This document shows, one piece after another, positions 34,471 through 43,718 of a stretch of 64,000 bases of DNA. The position numbers and the translations under genes are program-made. This DNA comes from Mycobacterium sp. IS-836 (GTDB taxonomy: Bacteria; Actinomycetota; Actinomycetes; Mycobacteriales; Mycobacteriaceae). The stretch covers positions 152,107 to 216,106 of the forward strand of contig NZ_MBEU01000009.1 in assembly GCF_001954275.1 (NCBI RefSeq), in the 5' to 3' direction. How positions within the stretch are numbered: the stretch's first letter is position 1; every line of letters starts with the position of its first letter. The notes beneath the pieces were generated by a model that saw only the letters and a program-made list of their open reading frames with translations, had not been told where the DNA came from and did no database searches.

Positions 34471-34947
34471 CTAGGGCGTTAGGGTACTCCGAGGGACGCT
34501 GCTCGGAGCACTGGTAGGAACATCGCTCGGCGCACTGCTAGCCGCACTCACGGGGGCACTGCTGGGCGCACTCACGGGGGCACTGCTGGGCGCACTCACG
34601 GGGGCACTGCTGGGCGCACTGCTGGGCACACTGCTCGGGGCATCAGTGGTCGAGATCGCGCCGGGGCAGTACGCGTTGGCGGCGATCGCCGCGAACTTGG
34701 TGGCTTTGTCGGGGTTCAGCGCGGCGTTCTTGGTTGCGAGCGTCTTGACGACAGACGACACGTCCGTGCCCCCGTTTACCTTGTCGCACACCCATTTGCC
34801 TGCCCCTACCGCCGCATCCGGGTCGGAATAGGTGATGCCGGCGGCTTTGAGCGAGGCGATGAATGCGTCGTCGGTGCTATCGGCGTGCGCGGGCACGGCC
34901 ATGCCGATGATGGCGGCAAAGCTCGTCAGGGTCGGCAGTAGTTTCAT
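34471..34947 (-). CDS. DUF732-family secreted protein with Pro-Ala-Ser repeat tail
   Basis: A 158-residue product with signal peptide MKLLPTLTSFAAIIGMAVPAHA, then a DUF732 domain (about 23-100). The domain includes DDAFIASLKAAGITYSDP, a GKWVCDKVNGG cysteine and ANAYCPG, the usual disulphide pair. The C-terminal tail of about 55 residues is SAPSSAPV-type repeats encoded by 24-bp tandem copies. DUF732 proteins are numerous in mycobacteria and of unknown function. The tail length probably varies between strains through repeat slippage. Confidence 0.87.
   Translation of the reverse strand: MKLLPTLTSFAAIIGMAVPAHADSTDDAFIASLKAAGITYSDPDAAVGAGKWVCDKVNGGTDVSSVVKTLATKNAALNPDKATKFAAIAANAYCPGAISTTDAPSSVPSSAPSSAPVSAPSSAPVSAPSSAPVSAASSAPSDVPTSAPSSVPRSTLTP
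34543..34614 (-). repeat. Three perfect 24-bp tandem repeats inside the DUF732 gene
   Basis: The unit CGCACTCACGGGGGCACTGC plus TGGG occurs three times in register at 34543, 34567 and 34591, followed by degenerate partial copies. It encodes the Pro/Ala/Ser repeats and stays in frame when units are gained or lost. Confidence 0.85.
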
Positions 34948-35071
34948 GGCTCCACTGATCGTCGCAGATGGGGGGTCGGACCGCATCTCGTGTGCCTATC
35001 CCGTCAGTCTCGGCGAGCTGCTCAACGCCGTACAACAGGCGCCCACCGATGTGCCGTCGTATTATCCGCGC

Positions 35072-36403
35072 ATGGTGCAAGACGCCAGGCCGCCCGGCGA
35101 CCAGCGCGATTTCTTCCTGCAGGCCGGCGGGTCGGCGCCCGAGGGACGAAACAGCGCGGCAGCGTACTCGGCGCCCGCGAGTTCGGGGTGGGGAGCTCTG
35201 GGGCGCAGGCGACGCCGGATCGTGGTCGACACGGCAGCGGTGGCCGCGTTCGCCGTCATGCTCGGCGTCCTCATCTACAACATCGGTGCCGTCGACCAGA
35301 AGACCTCCGCGCCCGCGACCAGCACCCCTGCCCCAGCGGCAGCCGCCGCCGCTGCGGGTCCCGTACTCGACGGCGCCTATCGCGTGGACTACGACCTTTC
35401 AAAGCAGACGCAGAACGGTGCGCACACCCAGCCCAGTTGGGCCTTTCTTTCATCGACTTGGTGGGGCTTTCGTTCAACGTGCACACCCAACGGATGCGTA
35501 GCCACCGGGACCCAGGCAGACGACAACAACCATCAAGGGGCGCGCACGCCGGCATCTCCTCACGTTCTCCACTTCGTCGACGGTCGCTGGCAAGCCGCGC
35601 CTGTTCAGGGCCAAATCCAGCAACCGCGGTGCCTCGGAGCAGACGGAAAAGTCGTCGCCGGTGCAGAAACCGAGGCGTTTACGTGGTCATTGGATCCACA
35701 GGCCGACGGCACGCTCCGAGGCATTGCGACCGAAACCGTTCTCACCAACGAATGCGCCGATCAAGGAGCGGTGGTCCAGACCCCCTTTGCGTTGACACGG
35801 ACCGGCGATGTCCCCCCGGGCGCCGCTATGGCCGACCCAGCAACAGTCAGCGGGACCCCGGCGGCCAGCACCCCTGCCCCAGCCGCTGCGGGTCCGGCGC
35901 TCGACGGCGCCTATCGCGTGGACTACGACTGGGCAAAGCAAACGGCCAACGACCACCCAACAACCGGCGATCCCACCACCGCCCAGACCACTAATTGGTG
36001 GGCGTTTCGTTCGTTGTGCACAGCCACGGGATGCGTGGCCACAGGATCCCGGCTGGCCGACACCAACCACAACGAGGCCACAGGTGGTGCGCACGTTCTC
36101 CACTTCGCCGACGGTCACTGGCAGGACACGCCCTATCTCCATCCACCAGTGCAGTGCCGCGGAACAAGCGGCACAGCTGCCGACACCTCGACACTGAGTT
36201 GGTCATTGGAGCCACAGCCCGACGGCACACTGCGAGGCGTTGCGATCGAAACCGTCCTCACCAATGAATGCGGCAACAAGGGAACGGTGTACCGAACCCC
36301 CGTCGTCGCGACCCGGACAGGCGATGTGCCGCCCAGCGTCACCGTGGCCGATCCAACGATGTTTGAGGCCCCGCCTTCACCGGCCTCTAACGGCCCTCAC
36401 TAA
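35072..36403 (+). CDS. Membrane protein with two tandem kinase-type sensor domains
   Basis: A 443-residue product with a cytosolic N-terminus (about 1-48), basic RRRRR, one membrane helix (about 50-72) and a Pro/Ala linker. Two homologous outer domains of about 140 residues follow (about 97-245 and 285-420). Each repeats LDGAYRVDYD, WW(G/A)FRS.C...GCVATG, HVLHF.DG.WQ, and DGTLRG.A.ETVLTNEC. I believe similar domains occur outside some mycobacterial Ser/Thr kinases; no kinase domain is present here. The ATG at 35072 was chosen because the frame upstream overlaps the DUF732 gene antisense. Ligand unknown. Confidence 0.8.
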   Translation: MVQDARPPGDQRDFFLQAGGSAPEGRNSAAAYSAPASSGWGALGRRRRRIVVDTAAVAAFAVMLGVLIYNIGAVDQKTSAPATSTPAPAAAAAAAGPVLDGAYRVDYDLSKQTQNGAHTQPSWAFLSSTWWGFRSTCTPNGCVATGTQADDNNHQGARTPASPHVLHFVDGRWQAAPVQGQIQQPRCLGADGKVVAGAETEAFTWSLDPQADGTLRGIATETVLTNECADQGAVVQTPFALTRTGDVPPGAAMADPATVSGTPAASTPAPAAAGPALDGAYRVDYDWAKQTANDHPTTGDPTTAQTTNWWAFRSLCTATGCVATGSRLADTNHNEATGGAHVLHFADGHWQDTPYLHPPVQCRGTSGTAADTSTLSWSLEPQPDGTLRGVAIETVLTNECGNKGTVYRTPVVATRTGDVPPSVTVADPTMFEAPPSPASNGPH

Positions 36404-36421
36404 ATCTGTGCCCTCTCGACA

Positions 36422-36982
36422 TCACCGGATGTGGTGCGCGATCAGCCGGTCGAGCATCTGCACGGTCCGGTCCAAGGGATCGGTCGATCGCGCGGCCAGG
36501 CAGAGGATGACTGCGCCCTCGACGGCAGCCACCACGGTGGTGGCCAAAGATTCCGCCTCGTCGTTCTCGGCTCCCTCGGCCCTCAGGCGTCCGGCAATCA
36601 TCGTCTGCCACTCGGCAAATACCTCACCGGCGGCATCGGCGGCCGAGGGCGACTCCGTGCGTCCGAGTGCGGCAGCAACGATCGGGCATCCGGCGGTGTA
36701 GTCGCTGGAGCGCAACGTCTCCTTCCACGACTCGACGAAGGCGGCCAACGATTCGCGTCGGTCGCCGACCTGCGCTGTGCCTATCAGCGTCGAATCGATG
36801 AGTCGGCCCGCAGTCCGGGTCGCCTCGGTGATGAGTTCCGACTTCCCGCCAGGGAAGTTCAGGTAGACCGACCGGCGCGCCGTGCCGCTGTGTTCGAGCA
36901 GTGCAGCCAGGCCGGTACCGGCGACCCCGTTACGGCGCAGCAGTTCGATGGCGCTGCCGATCAGACGCTCGCGCGCGGTCAT
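36422..36982 (-). CDS. TetR-family repressor (LmrA/YxaF-like)
   Basis: A 186-residue regulator. The N-terminal helix-turn-helix reads ARERLIGSAIELLRRNGVAG and LLEHSGTARRSVYLNFPGGK, and the C-terminal part (YTAGCPIVAAALG, FAEWQTMIAGRLRAEGA) is of the TetR_C_33/LmrA type. It is divergent from an SDR gene; the region between holds two 16-bp palindromes that are its probable operators. The ATG at 36982 gives the normal family length. It most likely represses itself and the SDR/Ddn-like genes. Confidence 0.9.
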   Translation of the reverse strand: MTARERLIGSAIELLRRNGVAGTGLAALLEHSGTARRSVYLNFPGGKSELITEATRTAGRLIDSTLIGTAQVGDRRESLAAFVESWKETLRSSDYTAGCPIVAAALGRTESPSAADAAGEVFAEWQTMIAGRLRAEGAENDEAESLATTVVAAVEGAVILCLAARSTDPLDRTVQMLDRLIAHHIR

Positions 36983-37028
36983 CCTCGCACCCTTCCAGGG
37001 CCCCTCGGGTAAGCCCGTCGGTTGCAGT

Positions 37029-37070
37029 ATACCGATTGGTCTACTAACGTCAGGTAGACCAACCGGTCTA
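37029..37070. promoter_or_regulatory. Paired TetR operators
   Basis: Two 16-bp near-palindromes with the form TAGACC-AAYC-GGTMTA lie in opposite orientation at 37029-37044 and 37055-37070, centres 26 bp apart. Together they form a 14-bp inverted repeat with one mismatch and a nine-base spacer. The TAGACC..GGTCTA core resembles LmrA/QdoR-type boxes as I remember them. They sit between the TetR and SDR starts. Confidence 0.7.
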
Positions 37071-37091
37071 ACACATGGAGAGGTCGCCCCG

Positions 37092-37937
37092 ATGACATCC
37101 ACACCGCCCGTCGCGCTGATCACCGGAGTGTCCTCAGGTATCGGCGCCGCCATTGCAAAGAAACTGGTGAACGCGGGATTCCGCGTGTTCGGCACCTCGC
37201 GGGCGCCGCAGCGCCTCGCTGCGATCCCCGGCGTCGAGACCTTGGCGCTCGACGTTACCGACGAGACAGCAGTCCACGCGGCGGTGTCGGAGGTCATTGA
37301 CCGAGCCGGACACATCGACGTCCTAGTCAACAACGCTGGGTTGGGAATCGTGGGCGCCGCCGAGGAGAGTTCGATCGCGCAAGCCCGTTCGTTGTTCGAG
37401 ACCAACTTCTTCGGCGTCATCCGCCTCACCAACGAGGTGCTCCCGCACATGCGCCGTCGCGGCAGTGGGCGCATCATCAATATCAGCTCCGTGCTCGGCT
37501 ACCTTCCCGCGCCGTACGCGGCCCTGTACTCGGCGTCGAAGCATGCCCTGGAGGGCTACACCGAATCGTTGGACCACGAACTTCGCGAGTACGGCGTCCG
37601 CGCGCTGCTGGTCGAACCCGGTTACACCCGAACTGCTTTCGAGGCGAACATGTGGGACGCCGACACACCGCAGGCCACCTACGCCGATAATCGCGCGACC
37701 GCCCGCGCGATGGTCGCCGAGAAAATTCGCAGCGCGGAGTTGCCCGACGTTGTCGCCGATGCCACGTACGCCGCGGCCACCGACAAGCGAGTCAAACTGC
37801 GCTACCCCGCGGGCCGCCAGGCGCGACAACTGACTCTGCTGAAGCGCGTCGCGCCAGCTGCCCTGCTGGACAACGGCATCCGCAAGCAAAGCGGCCTGAG
37901 CAAGCCGCGATCGACACCGGTACTGGCTGACGGTTGA
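37092..37937 (+). CDS. Short-chain dehydrogenase/reductase
   Basis: A 281-residue classical SDR with the nucleotide motif TGVSSGIG (11-18), NNAG, the catalytic Ser in INISSVLGY, YSASK (Tyr and Lys), and PGYTRTAF. It would oxidise or reduce a hydroxyl/keto substrate with NAD(P)(H). GGAGAGG precedes the ATG. It is divergent from the TetR gene across two operators, and a Ddn-like gene follows 36 bases later, so these genes form one regulated unit, perhaps for detoxifying a reactive carbonyl or drug (inference). Confidence 0.92.
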   Translation: MTSTPPVALITGVSSGIGAAIAKKLVNAGFRVFGTSRAPQRLAAIPGVETLALDVTDETAVHAAVSEVIDRAGHIDVLVNNAGLGIVGAAEESSIAQARSLFETNFFGVIRLTNEVLPHMRRRGSGRIINISSVLGYLPAPYAALYSASKHALEGYTESLDHELREYGVRALLVEPGYTRTAFEANMWDADTPQATYADNRATARAMVAEKIRSAELPDVVADATYAAATDKRVKLRYPAGRQARQLTLLKRVAPAALLDNGIRKQSGLSKPRSTPVLADG

Positions 37938-37973
37938 TGCGTTGCTCAACACATCCGAAATACGGAGATTGCC

Positions 37974-38402
37974 ATGACGGATACGAATGGCGCCAAGACG
38001 CTACGAAAGTTCCGCAGGGAACGGGCTATCGGACGCTATTTTCTCAACCCAATAGTGAAAGGGTTGAGCAAGCTGGGAGTGCGAACCGCGCTTGCCACCG
38101 AGCTGGAGACCATCGGGCGCAAGACTGGCCAGGTGCGCCGCGTTCCCGTGTCCGCTCAATTCGATGACAAAGGCGCGTGGGTCATTAGTCAGCATGGCAC
38201 CCGCTCCGGGTGGGGCCGCAACATTGCTGACAACCCGAATATCCGCGTGCGACAAGGAGATCATTGGCGCACAGGCGTCGCGACGCTGAGGCCCGACGAT
38301 GACGTCGTCGCGCGTGGCCGCAAGTTCGGGCGACTAGGAGCCACGGTGGTAAAGGCTCTGGAAACCACACCGGTGTCAGTGCGGATCGACTTCACCGATT
38401 GA
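37974..38402 (+). CDS. Ddn-like deazaflavin (F420)-dependent nitroreductase family protein
   Basis: A 142-residue split-beta-barrel protein of the DUF385/Ddn family. TIGRKTGQVRRVPVSAQFDD, AWVISQHGTRSGWGRNIADN and NIRVRQGDHWRTGVATLRPDD match the F420-binding fold. Family members reduce quinones or activate nitroimidazoles. It follows the SDR gene and is likely controlled by the same TetR. The N-terminal helix with RRERAIGRYFLNP resembles the membrane-interacting part of Ddn. Confidence 0.88.
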   Translation: MTDTNGAKTLRKFRRERAIGRYFLNPIVKGLSKLGVRTALATELETIGRKTGQVRRVPVSAQFDDKGAWVISQHGTRSGWGRNIADNPNIRVRQGDHWRTGVATLRPDDDVVARGRKFGRLGATVVKALETTPVSVRIDFTD

Positions 38403-38435
38403 TGGGGCTGGTAGTGCGACCGTTATCGTGTGGGC

Positions 38436-39071
38436 ATGTCGGTGGTCCAACGCGAACGGGTCGCCATGATCGAAACCCTGCGCGCAGTGGGACCGGACGC
38501 CCCGACCCTGTGCGAGGGCTGGACGACCCGCGACCTGGTCGCGCACCTGGTGGTGCGCGAACGCCGTCCCGACGCGTTGCCCGGCCTCGTGTTCGGGCCC
38601 TTGGCGTCCTACACCGCGCGCATGCAGACCCGACTGGCGACGACGAGGACGTGGGAGGATCTGGTCGAACTGTTCGCTTCGGGTCCTCCGGCGCTTTCCG
38701 TGTTCAAGGTTCTCGACCCGGTGGCGAGCGTCCACGAGATGTTCGTCCACCATGAGGACGTCCGGCGTGCGCAGAATGGCTGGGAGCCAAGGGAATTCGA
38801 TGCGCGCACCAGCGCGTCGGTGAGGCGGCGCGTCGCGATGATCAGCCGGGCCGGAATGTCGAAGTCAATGAACGCGGTGCGCGTGCGGCTGACGCTGCGC
38901 ACCCCCGACGGTCAGAAAGTGGTGGCCGTCGGCAGCGGTTCGCCGGTCACGGTGACGGGCGAACCGCTGGAGCTGCTGCTGTTCGCGTTCGGCCGCAACG
39001 CCGTCCGCGCCGACTTCGGCGGGGATGACGATAGCGTTGCCGCAGTGCGGGCCGCCAAGCGCGGTTTCTAG
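38436..39071 (+). CDS. TIGR03085-type DinB/mycothiol-dependent-like protein
   Basis: A 211-residue product. The N-terminal half reads TLCEGWTTRDLVAHLVVRERRPDALPG, and VHEMFVHHEDVRRAQNGWEPR supplies the histidines expected of a metal site in the DinB/maleylpyruvate-isomerase-N fold. The C-terminal half is an SCP2-like beta part (VTVTGEPLELLLFAFGR). The group is common in actinobacteria; the reaction is unknown. A GTG six bases upstream is an alternative start. Convergent with the next gene. Confidence 0.85.
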   Translation: MSVVQRERVAMIETLRAVGPDAPTLCEGWTTRDLVAHLVVRERRPDALPGLVFGPLASYTARMQTRLATTRTWEDLVELFASGPPALSVFKVLDPVASVHEMFVHHEDVRRAQNGWEPREFDARTSASVRRRVAMISRAGMSKSMNAVRVRLTLRTPDGQKVVAVGSGSPVTVTGEPLELLLFAFGRNAVRADFGGDDDSVAAVRAAKRGF

Positions 39072-39080
39072 ACATCTGTG

Positions 39081-39509
39081 TCAGGGCGCCTGCGTGAGTT
39101 GGATCCTACGGCCGTATTGGTACCCCGCCGGGGCACCGCAGGCCGGCACAGTCAGGGTTATTTGGTCTGTGCCCGCGAGGGTGTTCGGATCCCACACCAT
39201 CCGGGCGGAACTCGCATTGGGAACCACTGTGCCGTCGGGACAGTGGATGTCACCCGCCGCCTCTGGACTTGTCCATTGTCCGTTAACCAATCGCGCCTGA
39301 CCAACAAGGATTCCATTGCTAACTAGCGAGGCGCATCCGTCACCGCACGGAGTGAAATTCCAATCGTTGGTTACCGGCCGACCATCGTTATACGTCTCAG
39401 TCATGACGTAGTGACCGCTCATCGTCGTGTCTGCAGATGCGCTGCCAGCTGTACCGACCGCCGAACCGGCGAGCATGACGGCTGCGGTGATCCCCCGTGT
39501 GATCGTCAT
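39081..39509 (-). CDS. Small secreted mycobacterial protein
   Basis: A 142-residue product with a signal peptide (MTITRGITAAVMLAGSAVGTAGSASA|DTT). The mature part has SGHYVMTETYNDGRPV, a CGDGCASL pair, DIHCPDGTVVP and VPACGAPAGYQYG (four cysteines). GGGAGGAAC precedes the ATG, and a perfect 12-bp palindrome ACGATCGATCGT (39527-39538) lies upstream. The cysteine pattern resembles the outer domains of the protein at 35072. Function unknown. Confidence 0.78.
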   Translation of the reverse strand: MTITRGITAAVMLAGSAVGTAGSASADTTMSGHYVMTETYNDGRPVTNDWNFTPCGDGCASLVSNGILVGQARLVNGQWTSPEAAGDIHCPDGTVVPNASSARMVWDPNTLAGTDQITLTVPACGAPAGYQYGRRIQLTQAP

Positions 39510-39622
39510 GATCCTGTTCCTCCCTGACGATCGATCGTTGCGGGCAACTCTCCCCGACGATGTGGACGCTGTTGCGGACGCTTTCGATTCTGCCCCCCAT
39601 GCTCTGGGCTGTGTATGTCCGA

Positions 39623-40189
39623 TCAGTCGCGTTTCGCCTCGTAGCGCAGCAGGACCGTGCCACCCGGGAAGGTGCGGTTCTCCAACAGTCGCAGCGAGAT
39701 CCATGACGGCAGGCTCGGAAAGAACGGGGTGCCGCCGCCCACGGCGGTGGGCGCGACCACGATTCGGTATTCGTCCACCAGTCCGGCCTGCACGATCGGT
39801 GCGGCCAGCGTCGCCCCGGCCACCTCCAGCCTGCCGTCGGTTTCGGCTTTCAGCTTCGTCACCACCTCGACCGGGTCGCCGCGTTCCAGGCGGGAGTTCC
39901 GGTCGACGGACTGCAGGGTGTGCGAGAACACGACCTTGGGCATGTCACGCCAGATGCGGGCGAAGTCAACGATCAGAGGGGTCGCGTCCGGGGCCTGGTC
40001 GGCCGTCGGCCAGTACGCGGACATCAGTTCGTAGAGCCGCCGGCCGTAGAACGACAGGGCGGTCTCCCGCTCGAAGTCGTTCCAGTACTGGTGCAGTTCT
40101 TCGCTCGGATCGGCCCAGTCGATGTTGCCTTGTGCGTCGGCGATGTACCCGTCCACCGACACGTTGAAGCCATAGATGAGTTTGCCCAT
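39623..40189 (-). CDS. Dihydrofolate reductase-like (RibD C-terminal domain) protein
   Basis: A 188-residue protein of the RibD_C/DHFR-like group: [68 protein letters not shown] and [14 protein letters not shown]. Such stand-alone proteins are NADPH-dependent reductases of unknown substrate. The ATG at 40189 fits the family start MxKLIYxxxxSLDGYIA. Divergent from the glutamine synthetase gene. Confidence 0.88.
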   Translation of the reverse strand: MGKLIYGFNVSVDGYIADAQGNIDWADPSEELHQYWNDFERETALSFYGRRLYELMSAYWPTADQAPDATPLIVDFARIWRDMPKVVFSHTLQSVDRNSRLERGDPVEVVTKLKAETDGRLEVAGATLAAPIVQAGLVDEYRIVVAPTAVGGGTPFFPSLPSWISLRLLENRTFPGGTVLLRYEAKRD

Positions 40190-40281
40190 GCAGGTCAGAC
40201 TGCACCGGAGGGCAAAACTCATCGCGACGCCCAGGTGCGGAAAGTTCGCGATCAAGGTTCTAAACCGTTCGGGTTTTACCA

Positions 40282-40297
40282 TTGACGTCGCCGTAAC
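40282..40297 (+). promoter_or_regulatory. GlnR-box-like site upstream of the type III glutamine synthetase
   Basis: TTGAC-N6-GTAAC fits the actinobacterial GlnR pattern (gTnAC-N6-GnAAC, i.e. AC-N9-AC). It lies 86 bases upstream of the glutamine synthetase start. One box only is visible; its link to nitrogen control is inferred from the gene. Confidence 0.45.
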
Positions 40298-40382
40298 AGA
40301 TTTGTCATCGAACCTTCCTAGGGTGAGGCGGTCCATCGTCCGAACCGGAAAATCGCGGACCCCCTCAGCGATAGGAACTCAA

Positions 40383-42560
40383 TTGAGCGGAAACCCAGTC
40401 CGCCTGCAGGCGATCAACAACGTCGAGGCCTATATCCCTCCGGCCGTCAGCTTTGTCGCTGGTGAAGCCCCCGGCGAGGTCTTCGGCTGCAACGTCTTTA
40501 CGAAGGCCGAGATGCAGGCACGGCTGCCCAAGTCGGTATACAAGTCCGTCGCGGCGACGATCGAGAAAGGCGCCAAGCTCGACCCCGCCGTCGCCGACGC
40601 GGTCGCGGTAGCCATGAAAGATTGGGCGCTGGAGAAAGGCGCCACCCACTACGCCCACGTCTTCTACCCGATGACCGGCCTGACCGCCGAGAAGCACGAC
40701 AGTTTCCTGGAGCCGGTTTCGGACGGGCAGACGCTCGCCGAGTTCGCCGGCAAGACCCTCATCCAGGGTGAGCCCGATGCGTCCAGCTTCCCCTCGGGTG
40801 GCCTGCGAAGCACCTTCGAGGCACGAGGATATACCGGCTGGGACGTCACCAGCCCCGCCTACGTCCTGGAGAACCCGAACGGCAACACGCTCTGCATCCC
40901 AACGGTTTTCGTTTCGATGACCGGTGAGGCACTGGACTACAAGACACCGCTGCTGCGCAGCCAGCAGGCCATGGGTGTGCATGCCGAGCGCATCTTGAAA
41001 CTGTTCGGCCACAAGGACCTAAACAAAATCGTATCGTTCTGCGGCCCCGAGCAGGAGTACTTCTTAATCGATCGGCACTTCTTCCTCGCGCGGCCCGACC
41101 TGATCAACGCCGGTCGCACCGTGTTCGGCGCCAAGCCGCCCAAAGGCCAGGAGTTCGACGACCACTACTTCGGCGCGGTGCCCGAGCGTGTCCTGGGCTT
41201 CATGATGGACACCGAGCGCGAGCTGTTCAAGCTCGGTATTCCCGCCAAGACTCGGCACAACGAGGTGGCCCCGGGCCAATTCGAAGTGGCCCCAATGTTC
41301 GAACGGGCCAACATCGCCTCCGACCATCAGCAGCTGCTGATGACGATTTTCAAGACGCTGGCCAAAAAGCACGGCATGGAGTGCCTGTTCCACGAGAAGC
41401 CTTTTGCCGGGGTGAACGGATCGGGCAAGCACGTCAACTTTTCGGTCGGCAACTCTGAGCTGGGCTCGCTGCTGGTGCCCGGTGACACCCCGCACGAGAA
41501 TGCACAGTTCCTGGTGTTCTGCGCCGCGGTAATCCGTGCCGTGCACAAGTTCGCCGGGCTGCTGCGGGTATCGGTCGCGTCCGCCACCAACGACCACAGG
41601 CTGGGCGCCAACGAGGCACCGCCGGCGATCATCTCGATCTTCCTCGGCGAACAGCTCGCCGATGTCTTCGAGCAGATAGCCAAAGGAGCGGCGACGTCAT
41701 CAAAGGGCAAGGGCACCATGATCATTGGTGTCGATACGCTGCCCCCGCTGCCGACCGACGCGGGCGACCGCAATCGCACGAGTCCGTTCGCCTTCACGGG
41801 CAACCGATTCGAGTTCCGGGCGCCCGGCTCCGGGCAGACGGTAGCCGTGCCGATGATCGTGCTCAACACGATCATGGCCGATTCGTTCGATTACCTCGCG
41901 ACCGTCCTCGAGCGGGCTGTGGAAAACGGCGAAGACTTCGACGTGGCAGTGCAAAAGCTGCTCACCGAGGTCATCACCGAGCACGGCGCGGTGGTGTTCA
42001 ACGGGGACGGGTATTCCGAGAACTGGCAGATCGAGGCGGCCGAGCGCGGACTGCCCAACCTCAAGACCACGCTGGACGCGATTCCTGAGCTGATCAAGCC
42101 GGCAGCGATCGAAGTCTTCGAGAAATATGGCGTCTTCACCGAGCGCGAGCTGCAGAGCCGGTACGAGGTGCGCCTGGAGCAGTACGCGCTAACCATCGCA
42201 GTCGAGGCGAAGCTGGCGCTGGAGATCGGAACGACAATCATCCTGCCGGCGGCGATTCGCTATCAAACGGAGCTCGCGCAGAACGTCGCGACTTTGAAGG
42301 CCGCCGGGGTGAATCCCAGCACGGCTGCGCTGGAAGCGGTTTCGGCTCCGCTTGCCGAGCTTTCCGCGGCGTTGGCGACGCTGAGGACGGCGCTGTCCGA
42401 CCAGTCGGCGGTGTCGGCCCTCGACGAGGCCAAGCACGCCCAGCAGCAGCTGCTGCCGGCGATGCACGCGGTGCGCACCGCCGCCGACACACTGGAAAGC
42501 GTTGTGGCCGATGATTTGTGGCCGCTACCCACGTACCAAGAGATGCTCTACATCCTCTAA
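40383..42560 (+). CDS. Type III glutamine synthetase (GlnN family)
   Basis: A 725-residue GSIII, the usual size for this group. Motifs include [12 protein letters not shown] near the start, [74 protein letters not shown], and a helical C-terminal extension ending [11 protein letters not shown]. It condenses glutamate and ammonia with ATP in the cytosol as a dodecamer. TTG 40383 was chosen because AGGAAC lies six bases upstream and it gives [12 protein letters not shown]. tuberculosis, as I recall, has only GSI-type enzymes, so this is an accessory isozyme. Confidence 0.93.
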   Translation: MSGNPVRLQAINNVEAYIPPAVSFVAGEAPGEVFGCNVFTKAEMQARLPKSVYKSVAATIEKGAKLDPAVADAVAVAMKDWALEKGATHYAHVFYPMTGLTAEKHDSFLEPVSDGQTLAEFAGKTLIQGEPDASSFPSGGLRSTFEARGYTGWDVTSPAYVLENPNGNTLCIPTVFVSMTGEALDYKTPLLRSQQAMGVHAERILKLFGHKDLNKIVSFCGPEQEYFLIDRHFFLARPDLINAGRTVFGAKPPKGQEFDDHYFGAVPERVLGFMMDTERELFKLGIPAKTRHNEVAPGQFEVAPMFERANIASDHQQLLMTIFKTLAKKHGMECLFHEKPFAGVNGSGKHVNFSVGNSELGSLLVPGDTPHENAQFLVFCAAVIRAVHKFAGLLRVSVASATNDHRLGANEAPPAIISIFLGEQLADVFEQIAKGAATSSKGKGTMIIGVDTLPPLPTDAGDRNRTSPFAFTGNRFEFRAPGSGQTVAVPMIVLNTIMADSFDYLATVLERAVENGEDFDVAVQKLLTEVITEHGAVVFNGDGYSENWQIEAAERGLPNLKTTLDAIPELIKPAAIEVFEKYGVFTERELQSRYEVRLEQYALTIAVEAKLALEIGTTIILPAAIRYQTELAQNVATLKAAGVNPSTAALEAVSAPLAELSAALATLRTALSDQSAVSALDEAKHAQQQLLPAMHAVRTAADTLESVVADDLWPLPTYQEMLYIL

Positions 42561-42614
42561 GGCGTTAACGCGTCGTAGTAGAGCGAGAACTCGCCGGGGT
42601 AGGTCCGTCCCTAG

Positions 42615-43718
42615 TCACCGCTCTGGTCCCCACCTGAGTGGCACGTGGGCAGGGAACCAACCCTCGAAAATTGCGCCCCGCGAAGGATCGTAGGGTTTGG
42701 GGTACCACGCTTTGGGGACATCGCCGCCGTTCCAGTCGAACGAGAAAAATGGGACTCTGGCAAGCCACACTTCAAAGAACGCGCCCAGCAGATCCCGGGC
42801 CAGGTGCGACGCCGGACACCGGTGCGGTCCTCCCCCAAAACTCCAATTCCGTTGCGGGCCATCCAGTTTAATGCTGTGACCTGACATCTCGTCGGTCTCA
42901 TCACGGTGAACAAGTCCGACGCACAACTCGACAGGGGACCCGGCTGGGATCGTCGTTCCGCCGATTGTCACGCTGCGACTCGTGATTCGTGAAACGGTCT
43001 TCGCCCCGCCATCCAACCGCAGCAGTTCCTCGATGAATCTGCGTTGCCGGCCTGGATTTTCGCGTAGCTCCCGCTGAAGCATCGGCATCCGCGCCAGCAC
43101 CGCCAGCCCGGCCTTAATAGCGAACGACGCGAAAATCAAACCGCGGCCCACCGACGCCATCAGTCCCAACACTTCTTTGTCGCTGAGGGGTTGGGTGGCG
43201 AGGCGGCTGATCACATCAGGGCCACCCTGCGGCGCTCGACGGGTCTCCCGCACCAGCTCCGTGTCGACCGCTTCAAGAGCGACGTCAGTCGGCAGCCCGC
43301 AGACCGTAACGAATGCTGCGCGCCAAACAACCTCAGCGACAGCCGCGCCGTCGCAACGGTCTCGTGTCGTCGCTAGGGCGCTGACGCAATTTTCAATGAT
43401 CCCACGCACGGGCTTCAGCATTTCCCGCGAATTTTCCGGATTGAACAACAGCTCGACCATGATTTTCCGGTACGGGCCGAACGGCGGATTGCCTTCCATC
43501 AGTTCGCCTTGGCGGCTGGCGAAGACTTCGCCGTCACGTACGGCGGCGAGGACGTCGTCGCGCCGCCATAACACGTACGTGCCGTCAGGCTCCCGCAGGA
43601 CTCTTTGACCGGCCCGTTCTGCGGCGGCCAGCCACTCCCGAAAACCCGCTGCTGCGTCCTCGTCCGACCGCATGACTTCCAGCGCAGCGTCAGCGGCCTC
43701 GCCGCCAGACCCGATCAC
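42615..43718 (-). CDS. Cytochrome P450, short and atypical
   Basis: A 367-residue P450 with the heme-Cys motif FGGGPHRCPASHLAR, an ExxR-like EELLR before it, and FASRQGELMEGNPPFGPYRK in the BC region. It is shorter than the usual 400 residues or so. The I-helix reads VGRGLIFASFAIKAGLAVL, without the AGxxT acid-alcohol motif that delivers protons to bound oxygen. This suggests altered chemistry or a peroxide-driven enzyme. Start GTG 43718. No redox partner is adjacent. Confidence 0.85.
   Translation of the reverse strand: MIGSGGEAADAALEVMRSDEDAAAGFREWLAAAERAGQRVLREPDGTYVLWRRDDVLAAVRDGEVFASRQGELMEGNPPFGPYRKIMVELLFNPENSREMLKPVRGIIENCVSALATTRDRCDGAAVAEVVWRAAFVTVCGLPTDVALEAVDTELVRETRRAPQGGPDVISRLATQPLSDKEVLGLMASVGRGLIFASFAIKAGLAVLARMPMLQRELRENPGRQRRFIEELLRLDGGAKTVSRITSRSVTIGGTTIPAGSPVELCVGLVHRDETDEMSGHSIKLDGPQRNWSFGGGPHRCPASHLARDLLGAFFEVWLARVPFFSFDWNGGDVPKAWYPKPYDPSRGAIFEGWFPAHVPLRWGPER

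Noticed and set aside
34543..34614. CRISPR-like array
   Set aside because: The repeats are contiguous without spacers and encode Pro/Ala/Ser repeats in frame.
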